DNA of 29,004 nt from a virus. Within the stretch, counting starts at the first letter, position 1. Each line of letters starts with the position of its first letter. The notes under the pieces were generated by a model, which was given only the letters and a program-made list of their open reading frames with translations, did no database searches and was not told the origin of the DNA. The translations under genes were made by a program, and so were the position numbers. Below, piece by piece: positions 22,201 through 29,004 of the stretch. Location of the stretch: positions 1-29,004 of the IMG/VR virus record IMGVR_UViG_3300042406_000446. One strand, written 5' to 3'.

Positions 22201-23181
22201 TTACGAGCCAGTGACAGCACCAATAGAAACTGTGGGTTGAGTCACAGTGAATACTGCGCTGCTAGGCACCATAATACCTGTAGCAAACAGTGTAGAAACA
22301 CTTACTGTAAGTGTTCCATCTATGTCATCACCTGGGGGTGGGTTAGGACTACCCCCTGCACCCGAGTCGGTGTATCCGTCTGTGAACAATATTCGTATTT
22401 CACCGCTGGCCGCGGTGCCTCCGCTGTTTGAAGGCACATCAACACACCTAGCCTGTAGACGATAGTTGTTAGAACCATAGGGACTGCTGGCTGTGGCTGT
22501 GTAAAATGTCTGGAAAGAGTTAGTGGTTCTATACCAGTTTGTACCGTCGTTAGGGGAAGTTACAAGACTTGCGTTAGGCGCTGCGCCTCCAAAACTCTGT
22601 GTGCCTGCGGCACTGAGAAGACTAGTCCAACTAGTATTTTGAGCCGTGCCAAGCACCCCACCGGTTCGGCTCGCACTGATCCTAATTTTACCGCCACTGT
22701 TGAACCAATATCTAGCATCATTGGCATTGGACCAATAAAATTGTATGACGCATTCGCACTGGCTAACCCATGCTCCGGTTCTGCTTGATGTGGTCACTGC
22801 TGTGGTACCCGATTCACTAGTGGCTATTGTGAATCTATTAGCTGTGATATTATCGGCCCAATCATCATATTGCTTTTGCGGTACGTCGAGGGTTCCGATA
22901 TCGGGAGTAAATGAACTGGAATATCGAATAGTATTACCGTCTGCGACCACAGCGGTAACTGGGTTAGATCCGTTAATGTGCTTGTAGGCATTGATAATGT
23001 CATATCTCAGATTTGCCCACTCGTTGATAGTGACTTTAGTGCCTTCTGTTACAGCCGTAGATTGGATTCTGATTTGTTGACCGTATCCAGAGTTTCCACT
23101 GCCGGAACCTAACACAGCAATGATTTTGTTTCTTATTGAATTGTAGTCTGCTTGGACTATTACACTGTTAACAGCTGGCAT
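22201..23181 (-). CDS. Virion structural protein, marine T4-like type
   Basis: 326 residues. The N-terminal part (DYNSIRNKIIAVLGSGSGNS, NEWANLRYDIINAYKHING) is helical. The middle (ANRFTIATSES, YWFNSGGKIRISASRTGG) and the C-terminal YRLQARCVDVPSNSGGT, then IRILFTDGYTDSGAGG, are beta-rich. The FNSGGKIRI and GxxNYRLxA text is typical of a virion protein widely seen in marine T4-like phages, probably of the tail or baseplate fibre region. The proline-rich GGSPNPPPGDDIDGTLTVSV joins a last small domain. It is a paralogue of the next gene upstream, 16 nt away. No Shine-Dalgarno is obvious before its ATG. Confidence 0.7.
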   Translation of the reverse strand: MPAVNSVIVQADYNSIRNKIIAVLGSGSGNSGYGQQIRIQSTAVTEGTKVTINEWANLRYDIINAYKHINGSNPVTAVVADGNTIRYSSSFTPDIGTLDVPQKQYDDWADNITANRFTIATSESGTTAVTTSSRTGAWVSQCECVIQFYWSNANDARYWFNSGGKIRISASRTGGVLGTAQNTSWTSLLSAAGTQSFGGAAPNASLVTSPNDGTNWYRTTNSFQTFYTATASSPYGSNNYRLQARCVDVPSNSGGTAASGEIRILFTDGYTDSGAGGSPNPPPGDDIDGTLTVSVSTLFATGIMVPSSAVFTVTQPTVSIGAVTGS

Positions 23182-23197
23182 GAGAATATTTAAGAGA

Positions 23198-24100
23198 TTA
23201 TGCTGCTACAATACTTGAAAGTGAATATGTCGGACTAGTGATTGTGAAATTGCCCGATGGCTGTAACAGTCCAGAAGCTTTGACTTCTGCCACATTCACT
23301 GTTAACGTGCCCACTACAGAATCCCCCGGTGGTGGACTGGGTTCTGGGCCGGGATCAGTATACGTGTCTGTTAATGTAATACGTATCTGGACTTGAGTGG
23401 CTGTGCCTGTGGAGTTATTTGCTACATCAGACTTGGCTTCAAGTCTATAATTGTTTGCAGAATACGGGCTACTGAGAGAATCTTGATAAAATGTCTGATA
23501 CACATTAGTCAATGTGTAATAATTGACAGTAGGATTCGTATTGGCACCAAAACTTCGTGTTCCAACACTGTTCAAAAAGTTTACCCAAGCTGTAACTTGT
23601 GCTGTTGGTGCGCCAGCTGTCAACGCCGAAGTAATTCTAATTTTTCCTCCACTGTTGAAAAAATACCTAGCTGTGGTAGCATCAGCAAAATTACAAGTCA
23701 ATGTGGTCTGTGCTTGAGTTGACCACGAAGAACTGAATGTCTGTGTGGCTTTAGCTGTGACTACTGATTGGTTGTCGGCAAGATTGAATCTATTTGTAAT
23801 GGCCTGTTCTAACAATATGTCGTAATTTGTGTTTGGAGAACTTGGTCCAAATCCAATTGCATCACCGACAGCGACCTGTACTATCGAGGGAATTACTCCA
23901 TCCTGGTGCAGTCTTATATTGATAATATCAAATCTCAACAGATCCCATTGTGCTTTGGTTATAGCATTACCAATGAAAACATCTGAAGATTGCACGGTCT
24001 GACCATACCCCCTAGTGGTAGATCCAATGCCTAACAAAGACTCTGCTTTGTCTTGTATGGCCACATACTGCGAAGCAAATATTGATGTTCCGCTAGTCAT
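23198..24100 (-). CDS. Virion structural protein, paralogue of its downstream neighbour
   Basis: 300 residues with the same layout as the 22201-23181 gene: helical start (QYVAIQDKAESLLGIGSTTR, WDLLRFDIINIRLHQDG), ITNRFNLADNQ, YFFNSGGKIRITSALTAG, VYQTFYQDSLSSPYSANNY, then IRITLTDTYTDPGPEPSPPP and a short last domain (GTLTVNVAEVKASGLLQPSG). Sharing the FNSGGKIRI, SSPYxxNNYRLxA and PPPGD motifs in order, the two arose by duplication and probably form part of the same structure. Direct proof of virion location is lacking; the call rests on recognising the family and on the fibre genes around it. The ATG overlaps the upstream stop as TAATG. Confidence 0.7.
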   Translation of the reverse strand: MTSGTSIFASQYVAIQDKAESLLGIGSTTRGYGQTVQSSDVFIGNAITKAQWDLLRFDIINIRLHQDGVIPSIVQVAVGDAIGFGPSSPNTNYDILLEQAITNRFNLADNQSVVTAKATQTFSSSWSTQAQTTLTCNFADATTARYFFNSGGKIRITSALTAGAPTAQVTAWVNFLNSVGTRSFGANTNPTVNYYTLTNVYQTFYQDSLSSPYSANNYRLEAKSDVANNSTGTATQVQIRITLTDTYTDPGPEPSPPPGDSVVGTLTVNVAEVKASGLLQPSGNFTITSPTYSLSSIVAA

Positions 24101-25902
24101 TACAGCACCAATACTTCAATGATGTTGCCAGTTCGTGTTCCGGTTGATTCTAGAGCAACTGCAAACACGTTGGCATAATTACCGTGAGCTGCCATAGCTG
24201 TGCCGCCTGGGCCAGCTATCAGCCTATCACCTTTTGCTACTGAACCGTATGCCTTACATGGAACTCTGCCTTTGAGAGCAATGTATATTCCACCTTCAAG
24301 ATCTTTGTTCATCATAAAAGCAGGATCTGCACTAACTACTCCTACAGCGCGAGTATTGACATCGCTAGCTGTGACTTCTTTTTCACCGCCTATCATTACC
24401 ACTGTGCCTGCTTCGTATTCTTTGTCAGCAAGATATTTTTCAGCTAAGTCTGCATAACGAGCAGCTGTGGCCGTGCCATTGAAAATATTTGCAGTGATGT
24501 TACCGCTGACATCTCTTGCCGCAATGCTGTAAGCTGTGGCTGTAATTCTTGCGGTTCTATATTGGGTGCTGACTGTTCCATCTGCCCATGTAGGATCAGA
24601 TATTGCATTGGTTCTATCGATAAATGTTCTATCGGTGCGGTCTGCAGTACCAACAAATTGATTGGCTAATATATCACCGTTGGCGTTTCGTACAGCTACT
24701 GTTGAAATTGCTGATCCGGGTATAACAGCACTGGGATCTAAATTGTTTAGTTTACCAGCATTTACTGCTGTTGACGCAGACCCGGTAACCGACCCAGTAA
24801 GAGTACCAACAATGTTAGCTCCGGCAAATCCTATCTGTTTTGTTGTAGCATCTATCAACACTGTATCATCATTGGCCAATACGTTGCCTTTGTGTATACC
24901 TGTGGTGTTTCCCGTCACTGCTCCAGTTAAGGCACCATTGAATGCTGTAGCGAAAACATTACTCCACCTTTTGGTAGTCGATCCTAAAGCATATGCGTTA
25001 GAGATACCAGGTTCTATTCCTGTGCGTTTTATAATTGCAATATCTCTCTCATCGACAGCGTCTTGTACTGTGATCCTAAATGTTATATCATTGCCTAAAC
25101 GATTTTCTACAATTACATCGCTGCCGTTTTCAACTCTAACTCTAAGATCATTGCCGTCGCCTACTTGAAAGCCAGGATCTTTGAAACCAACTTCCGAAAT
25201 AAATGCGCTTTCACCTGTTTTGATATATTGGTCAGCTGTGAATCCGCCTAGCTTGGTGGCATTGCTTGCAGTGCCCCAAAACGTAAAATCATCCGTAGAA
25301 ACACCAGTCTGTGATTTTACTAATGTTATACCTTTCTTAATCACTGTGAAATCATCTATGGCATTTTTACTATTATCAAGAGTAAACGCAGTCTTGCTGA
25401 TCACAGCTATGGTCTTGCTGTCTGCTATGACTTTAAGTATAGTATGTGGGCCTTCTGCAGTAGTCAGTGTTCCATATACCACTGCCGGGCTGATAATTGA
25501 TGTGCCTAAATCGGGACTGGCTATAGGTCCAATAAGAGTGAAATCATTACCGGTATAGGTATATAACTGTTTGGCTAATGTGTCCCACCAAAAATCACCT
25601 ACAGACAAACCACTAGGTGCTGATGCGCTGGCTTCAGCACCGCCAGCTGTTTTGAACTTGGCACCATCATAGAACTTTAGTTTTTTAAGTTGTGTATCAA
25701 ACCAAACTTGCCCGGTAATAGCTTTTGGAGGTGCTGTGTTATTAGCAAAATTTTCTAATAGATGAACAAAATTTTCATTCTGCACTTCGCCGTAGCCTGC
25801 GTAATTTTTGCCCACTAGCCTTAGATCAGTGGTGGTGTCGATAGTGCCGTCAGCTACAGACGTTAAAAACACACCGTTAAATTTGTTGACTTCATATGCC
25901 AT
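24100..25902 (-). CDS. Tail-fibre-like protein with shared N- and C-terminal modules
   Basis: 600 residues. The N-terminal module (VNKFNGVFLTSVADGTIDTT, RLVGKNYAGYGEVQNENFVH, LLENFANNTAPP, TGQVWFD) is typical of long fibre or baseplate-wedge-linked proteins of marine T4-like phages and probably binds the baseplate. The middle is a repetitive beta-fibre (short glycine- and threonine-rich segments such as GALTGAVTGNTTG and GTLTGSVTGSASTA). From about 480 a C-terminal module (RYADLAEKYLADKEYEAGTV, VGVVSADPAFMMN, ALKGRVPCKAYG, KGDRLIAG) resembles an autoproteolytic or chaperone-like tail domain. The downstream gene overlaps by TAATG. A GATAAATA promoter-like site lies about 28 nt upstream. Confidence 0.75.
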   Translation of the reverse strand: MAYEVNKFNGVFLTSVADGTIDTTTDLRLVGKNYAGYGEVQNENFVHLLENFANNTAPPKAITGQVWFDTQLKKLKFYDGAKFKTAGGAEASASAPSGLSVGDFWWDTLAKQLYTYTGNDFTLIGPIASPDLGTSIISPAVVYGTLTTAEGPHTILKVIADSKTIAVISKTAFTLDNSKNAIDDFTVIKKGITLVKSQTGVSTDDFTFWGTASNATKLGGFTADQYIKTGESAFISEVGFKDPGFQVGDGNDLRVRVENGSDVIVENRLGNDITFRITVQDAVDERDIAIIKRTGIEPGISNAYALGSTTKRWSNVFATAFNGALTGAVTGNTTGIHKGNVLANDDTVLIDATTKQIGFAGANIVGTLTGSVTGSASTAVNAGKLNNLDPSAVIPGSAISTVAVRNANGDILANQFVGTADRTDRTFIDRTNAISDPTWADGTVSTQYRTARITATAYSIAARDVSGNITANIFNGTATAARYADLAEKYLADKEYEAGTVVMIGGEKEVTASDVNTRAVGVVSADPAFMMNKDLEGGIYIALKGRVPCKAYGSVAKGDRLIAGPGGTAMAAHGNYANVFAVALESTGTRTGNIIEVLVL

Positions 25903-25929
25903 GTTGTTAAGAACCTCTGCTATGTTTTA

Positions 25930-25937
25930 TATTTATC
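25930..25937 (-). promoter_or_regulatory. Possible T4-type late promoter variant GATAAATA
   Basis: Read on the minus strand, GATAAATA lies in the 48-nt gap upstream of the 25902 fibre gene, with an expected start about 20 nt before its ATG. It differs from the consensus at the first base and is therefore weaker than the other sites. AGAGG follows, 11 nt before the ATG. Confidence 0.45.
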
Positions 25938-25950
25938 TATTCAGATATTA

Positions 25951-28053
25951 TTAGTTTCTTCCAACTAAAACTTCAATAATTCCGTCAGTTCCGTTAAAAT
26001 TTTCTAAAGATTTACCTACTATATTACCAAACTGCGGTTGATTAGTTGATTTAGCGAACCCGTTACCGGCGCTTACTAATATATCACCCTTATTAATTTT
26101 TCCTGTAACTTTACACGGAACTCGTCCTTGTAATGCTACAGCAACTACATGGTTACCTGCACATGAAGAATTCATTAAATATGCGGGGTCAGTAGAAACA
26201 ATACCAGCAATTTTATTAGTTTCTGGTCGAGCTAGAGTAACTTCATATTCTCCGCCAATTTCTAAAACTGTGCCGGGTTCGTATTCTCTGTCAGCTACAT
26301 AATTTTCTGCTAGATCTGCATACTGAGCAGTTGTTGCTGTTCCCCTAAACAAACCAGTAGTGAAAATATCATTACTACCTGTATCTAAAACTCTGTTTAA
26401 AACCCATTTGTTGCCTGTGCTTGAATACATAACCGAAGCGCCAGACCCGTTAATGAATATACCAGCACCACTAGCTTCAGCTGCTGTAGCTGCTCCGCTG
26501 GCTAGTGTTATTAATTTGTCTTCGATTGTAAGTTCTGTGGAATTGACTGCTGTTACATTTCCCTGAACTGTTAAATTTCCAGTTACAATTAAATTGCCGT
26601 TGGCAGTTATATTATTACTAGGATCTGCTGACGTTATGCTAGTAACTTCAGCATCGGTACCTTTAAAATATGTTGCATACACATTTTTAAATTTATGACT
26701 CGGAATACCCAAATTTGATAGATTATCAGAAATAATTGCAGGATCGTTGGGACCGCCTAAAGATAATGATTCTGGAGCACCTATAAATGATAACTCAGGT
26801 CCTATTCCTAACATATCAAATTTTAATTTTCCGCTAGTAGATCTTATAGTAGGACCAGTTGAATGAACAAACACTCGCAGTTGATTTCCACTGCCTAACA
26901 CTATTCCTGTGTCACTGACATTTAAAGAACTCAATGTTCCTAACTGTGTCAAACCACTCAGTGTCACAGAATTATTAAGACTGCTTCCGGTCAAGGTTGC
27001 GGCATCAGCTGTGACTGTGATATTATTAGAACCATCAAATCCCACGCCGTTAATGGTTCTAGAAGTGGCTAATCGTGTAGCAGTGGATGAATTTCCAGAC
27101 AACTGTGCGCCGATAAATTGGGTGGCCTGAACTATGTTAAATGTGCTGGTTCCACTGGTTGCTGTGACATTTCCAGTAAGGTTGCCAACTAGATCTGCTG
27201 TGATAGTGCCTGCTGAAAATCCGCCTTGTGAATTTCTAGCGACTATCTTACCTATGAGATTGGCAGGAGATGCATCCACATTCCATGTTCTTTCTACCGA
27301 ACCATTGAAATCTGATCCTAGGATATAATCACCTTTTTTCAATGCATTGGTGGTATTTGCTGTGATTGTGATATTTGACGCGGCTGTAAATGGCACTCCG
27401 TTAATTAGTCTAGCTGTTGATAACTGATCAGCTGTGGCAGCATTGCCGGTTACGCTGCCATTGATCTTAGCCGTGCTAGAAAGATTGATTCCCGCTAATA
27501 GACTGTCGCTGAATCCTGTAACTTGATCGTTTGTGTTGATAGTAAAAGCTGTCGCAGTGCAGATAGCAAATATCACGCCATTGGTTTCTAAGAATATCAC
27601 TGGGCGAGGATTACCGGTGTTGTCGTCCAGGGTTCCTGATCTTGCTTTAGTAGATCCAAATCCTTCCACAGCTTCTGGACCTATCAATCTCCATGCTGTA
27701 CCAGTATATGTAAACAGTTGATTAATCGGAGTCTTAAACCATAAAGAACCCGGGTTGGCGCTGACAGGGACTGTGGCGCTTACAACAGCAGATCCTATGG
27801 GATTCCACTGTGTGCCATCATAGGCATAGGTTATAGAGTCTGTGGTATTAAACCATATCTGTCCAGTTAAAGGCCTCGATGGAGGAGCTGTATTAGCAAA
27901 ATTTTCCAAGAGAAACACAAAATTTTCATTCTGTATTTCACCATAGCCCACATAGTTTCTGCCAACCAATCCCAGACTTGTGGTAGTATCAATGGTGCCA
28001 TCCTGCAGCACCACTAATTGTTCCTTGTTGAACTTGTTAATTACATAGGCCAT
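25951..28053 (-). CDS. Tail-fibre-like protein, larger paralogue
   Basis: 700 residues. It has the same N-terminal module as the 600-residue gene (INKFNKEQLVVLQDGTIDTT, LVGRNYVGYGEIQNENFVFL, LLENFANTAPP, TGQIWFN) and the same C-terminal module (QYADLAENYVADREYEPGTV, GIVSTDPAYLMN, ALQGRVPCKVTG, KGDILVSAG). The middle is longer, with repeated SRTINGVGFDGSNNITVTAD-like units. Around residue 487 it has a block (NLIVTGNLTVQGN, ELTIEDKLITLASGA, GAGIFING) also found in the partial gene at 28073-29004. That makes it a mosaic of exchangeable pieces, typical of host-range fibres. The start has CAGGAG 8 nt upstream, and it lies 19 nt from the upstream gene. Confidence 0.75.
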   Translation of the reverse strand: MAYVINKFNKEQLVVLQDGTIDTTTSLGLVGRNYVGYGEIQNENFVFLLENFANTAPPSRPLTGQIWFNTTDSITYAYDGTQWNPIGSAVVSATVPVSANPGSLWFKTPINQLFTYTGTAWRLIGPEAVEGFGSTKARSGTLDDNTGNPRPVIFLETNGVIFAICTATAFTINTNDQVTGFSDSLLAGINLSSTAKINGSVTGNAATADQLSTARLINGVPFTAASNITITANTTNALKKGDYILGSDFNGSVERTWNVDASPANLIGKIVARNSQGGFSAGTITADLVGNLTGNVTATSGTSTFNIVQATQFIGAQLSGNSSTATRLATSRTINGVGFDGSNNITVTADAATLTGSSLNNSVTLSGLTQLGTLSSLNVSDTGIVLGSGNQLRVFVHSTGPTIRSTSGKLKFDMLGIGPELSFIGAPESLSLGGPNDPAIISDNLSNLGIPSHKFKNVYATYFKGTDAEVTSITSADPSNNITANGNLIVTGNLTVQGNVTAVNSTELTIEDKLITLASGAATAAEASGAGIFINGSGASVMYSSTGNKWVLNRVLDTGSNDIFTTGLFRGTATTAQYADLAENYVADREYEPGTVLEIGGEYEVTLARPETNKIAGIVSTDPAYLMNSSCAGNHVVAVALQGRVPCKVTGKINKGDILVSAGNGFAKSTNQPQFGNIVGKSLENFNGTDGIIEVLVGRN

Positions 28054-28072
28054 TTATGCCACTCCTGATTCA

Positions 28073-29004
28073 TTATGGAGGTAATGGTAGATCTGACTGC
28101 CATATCCACACTCCTCCGATTATTTGAAATACTTTGATAATTCTTGTTACCGAGACACTTGCTGCGGCTATGTTAGCTGTGGGGAAGCTGATGTTTGTAA
28201 TTGCTTGGCTACTGGCTCCACCAAGATTGGTTAAAAATGGTGCTGTGGAAATCGATGGTGGCAATGAATTTATGCTTAAAGATTGAGCGTTGTTGCTTAT
28301 CAAATTACATAAAATTCTGGCATATGTGCTTGGCCTATACTCACTCACAGGAGCAAGATTATTCAATATATTTGTAATAATATACGTATTGGATTTACCA
28401 TCAGATAAATCAATAGTAAAAATCACAGGTCTTGATTCCACTTTGTTATCTGCATATTCTTTAGTAGCAGCATCTTGAGCAGACACAGGATCTTGCATGC
28501 CGGTGATTCTTGGAGCCCCGATCAATGCAACATTTCCTGTGCCATCTGGTTCTAATTCAATATCAAAATTTGTACTCACAGTGCTGATTCTGTGATTTTC
28601 CAGTCTCATCTGAGTAACTGCAGGCACGCCCGGTCCGATGTTGACCACAGTCTGTGTACCAAAAGAACTAACCCCTGGGATACTTGTGATAGCAGAACCT
28701 AAACTATTGCCATCTATTACCTTAGTTCCGCCAATATACATTGCTTTGCCGGCAGCTAAATTCAATGTCTCGGATACATCAAGCCAATTACTGCTATTGC
28801 TGTATATTATAGTTTTATCTGTAGATGCCTTAATTGTAATACCTGCACCATCGGCTGTAAGATTTGTGGGACTGGCAACATTGGCTATGACTATATTTTT
28901 ATCTTCTATCTCTACTGTGTTAGTGTTTATAGTTGTGGTTGTACCTTCAACTGTGAGATTACCACTGACTATTAGATCGCCGCCGGTGGTCACTGTGCTG
29001 CTGG
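28073..29004 (-). CDS. Tail-fibre-like protein, C-terminal part; 5' end outside window
   Basis: The frame is open to the end of the window, so the true start is beyond 29004. A GTG at 28993 is not convincing because codons continue before it. About 310 residues are visible. The first part carries the block GDLIVSGNLTVEGTTTTI, VEIEDKNIVIANVAS, GAGITIK, TIIYSN, also found in the 700-residue fibre. Next come MRLENHRISTVSTNFDIELE and MQDPVSAQDAATKEYADNKV, a phrase seen at the start of coiled or trimeric parts in many phage fibres. The last 130 residues are a distinct domain ending in GGVWIWQSDLPLPP. Function is adsorption or fibre structure by analogy. Confidence 0.7.
   Translation of the reverse strand, partial: SSTVTTGGDLIVSGNLTVEGTTTTINTNTVEIEDKNIVIANVASPTNLTADGAGITIKASTDKTIIYSNSSNWLDVSETLNLAAGKAMYIGGTKVIDGNSLGSAITSIPGVSSFGTQTVVNIGPGVPAVTQMRLENHRISTVSTNFDIELEPDGTGNVALIGAPRITGMQDPVSAQDAATKEYADNKVESRPVIFTIDLSDGKSNTYIITNILNNLAPVSEYRPSTYARILCNLISNNAQSLSINSLPPSISTAPFLTNLGGASSQAITNISFPTANIAAASVSVTRIIKVFQIIGGVWIWQSDLPLPP

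Noticed and set aside
23182-23197. Late promoter in the gap between the two paralogous structural genes
   Set aside because: The closest match on the minus strand, CTTAAATA, departs from TATAAATA at two positions, and the gap is too short for a leader.
24662-25168. Plus-strand open frame of 168 codons opposite the 600-residue fibre
   Set aside because: It is a shadow of the repetitive fibre sequence. It has no promoter or ribosome site and its direction opposes the whole block.

Overview
The window looks like part of the genome of a T4-like marine myovirus. The evidence is: T4-type late promoters (TATAAATA) in front of genes; a T4 RNase H-like 5' nuclease; long tail-fibre-like proteins with an N-terminal module familiar from marine T4-like phages; near-total coding density with 1-19 nt gene overlaps; and AT-rich base composition. 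The host cannot be told from the sequence. I see no tRNA, rRNA, IS element, integrase or CRISPR array.

Layout. (1) Positions 1-4974, plus strand: the 3' part of queE (7-carboxy-7-deazaguanine synthase), an Ala-rich coiled-coil protein, the 5' nuclease, and seven small proteins of unknown function. Two late promoters (2782, 3510) lie in the only gaps. (2) At 4974/4975 the two coding strands meet end to end with no spacer. A long hairpin spans the junction and probably serves as the terminator. (3) Positions 4975-22141, minus strand (transcription runs right to left): one unbroken run of fifteen genes, with neighbours overlapping by 1-19 nt or separated by 1 nt, and a single clear late promoter at its head (22176-22169). 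In transcription order: a small phage protein, two DxD glycosyltransferases, an unknown protein, a third type of glycosyltransferase, a 767-residue protein of tandem degenerate glycosyltransferase-like repeats ending in an intact copy, two paralogous radical SAM enzymes, an SGNH protein, three more radical SAM enzymes, a second SGNH protein, a GT9-like protein, a SAM methyltransferase and a B12-binding radical SAM enzyme. (4) Positions 22201-29004, minus strand: virion genes, namely two paralogous structural proteins, two paralogous tail-fibre-like proteins and the C-terminal part of a third fibre-like protein.

How the parts may work together. The fifteen-gene block lies directly downstream of fibre genes, is read in the same direction and starts at a late promoter. 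I infer that it is expressed late and builds or attaches a decoration, either on a virion protein or on a host surface polymer. It would use six radical SAM enzymes (one B12-type, one SPASM-type, four with an N-terminal cysteine domain), a methyltransferase, two SGNH acyl-transfer or esterase-like proteins and several sugar transferases. The substrate is not visible. This block is the most likely place for an undescribed system. The repeat-built glycosyltransferase-like protein and the radical SAM/SGNH gene pairings are its most unusual parts.
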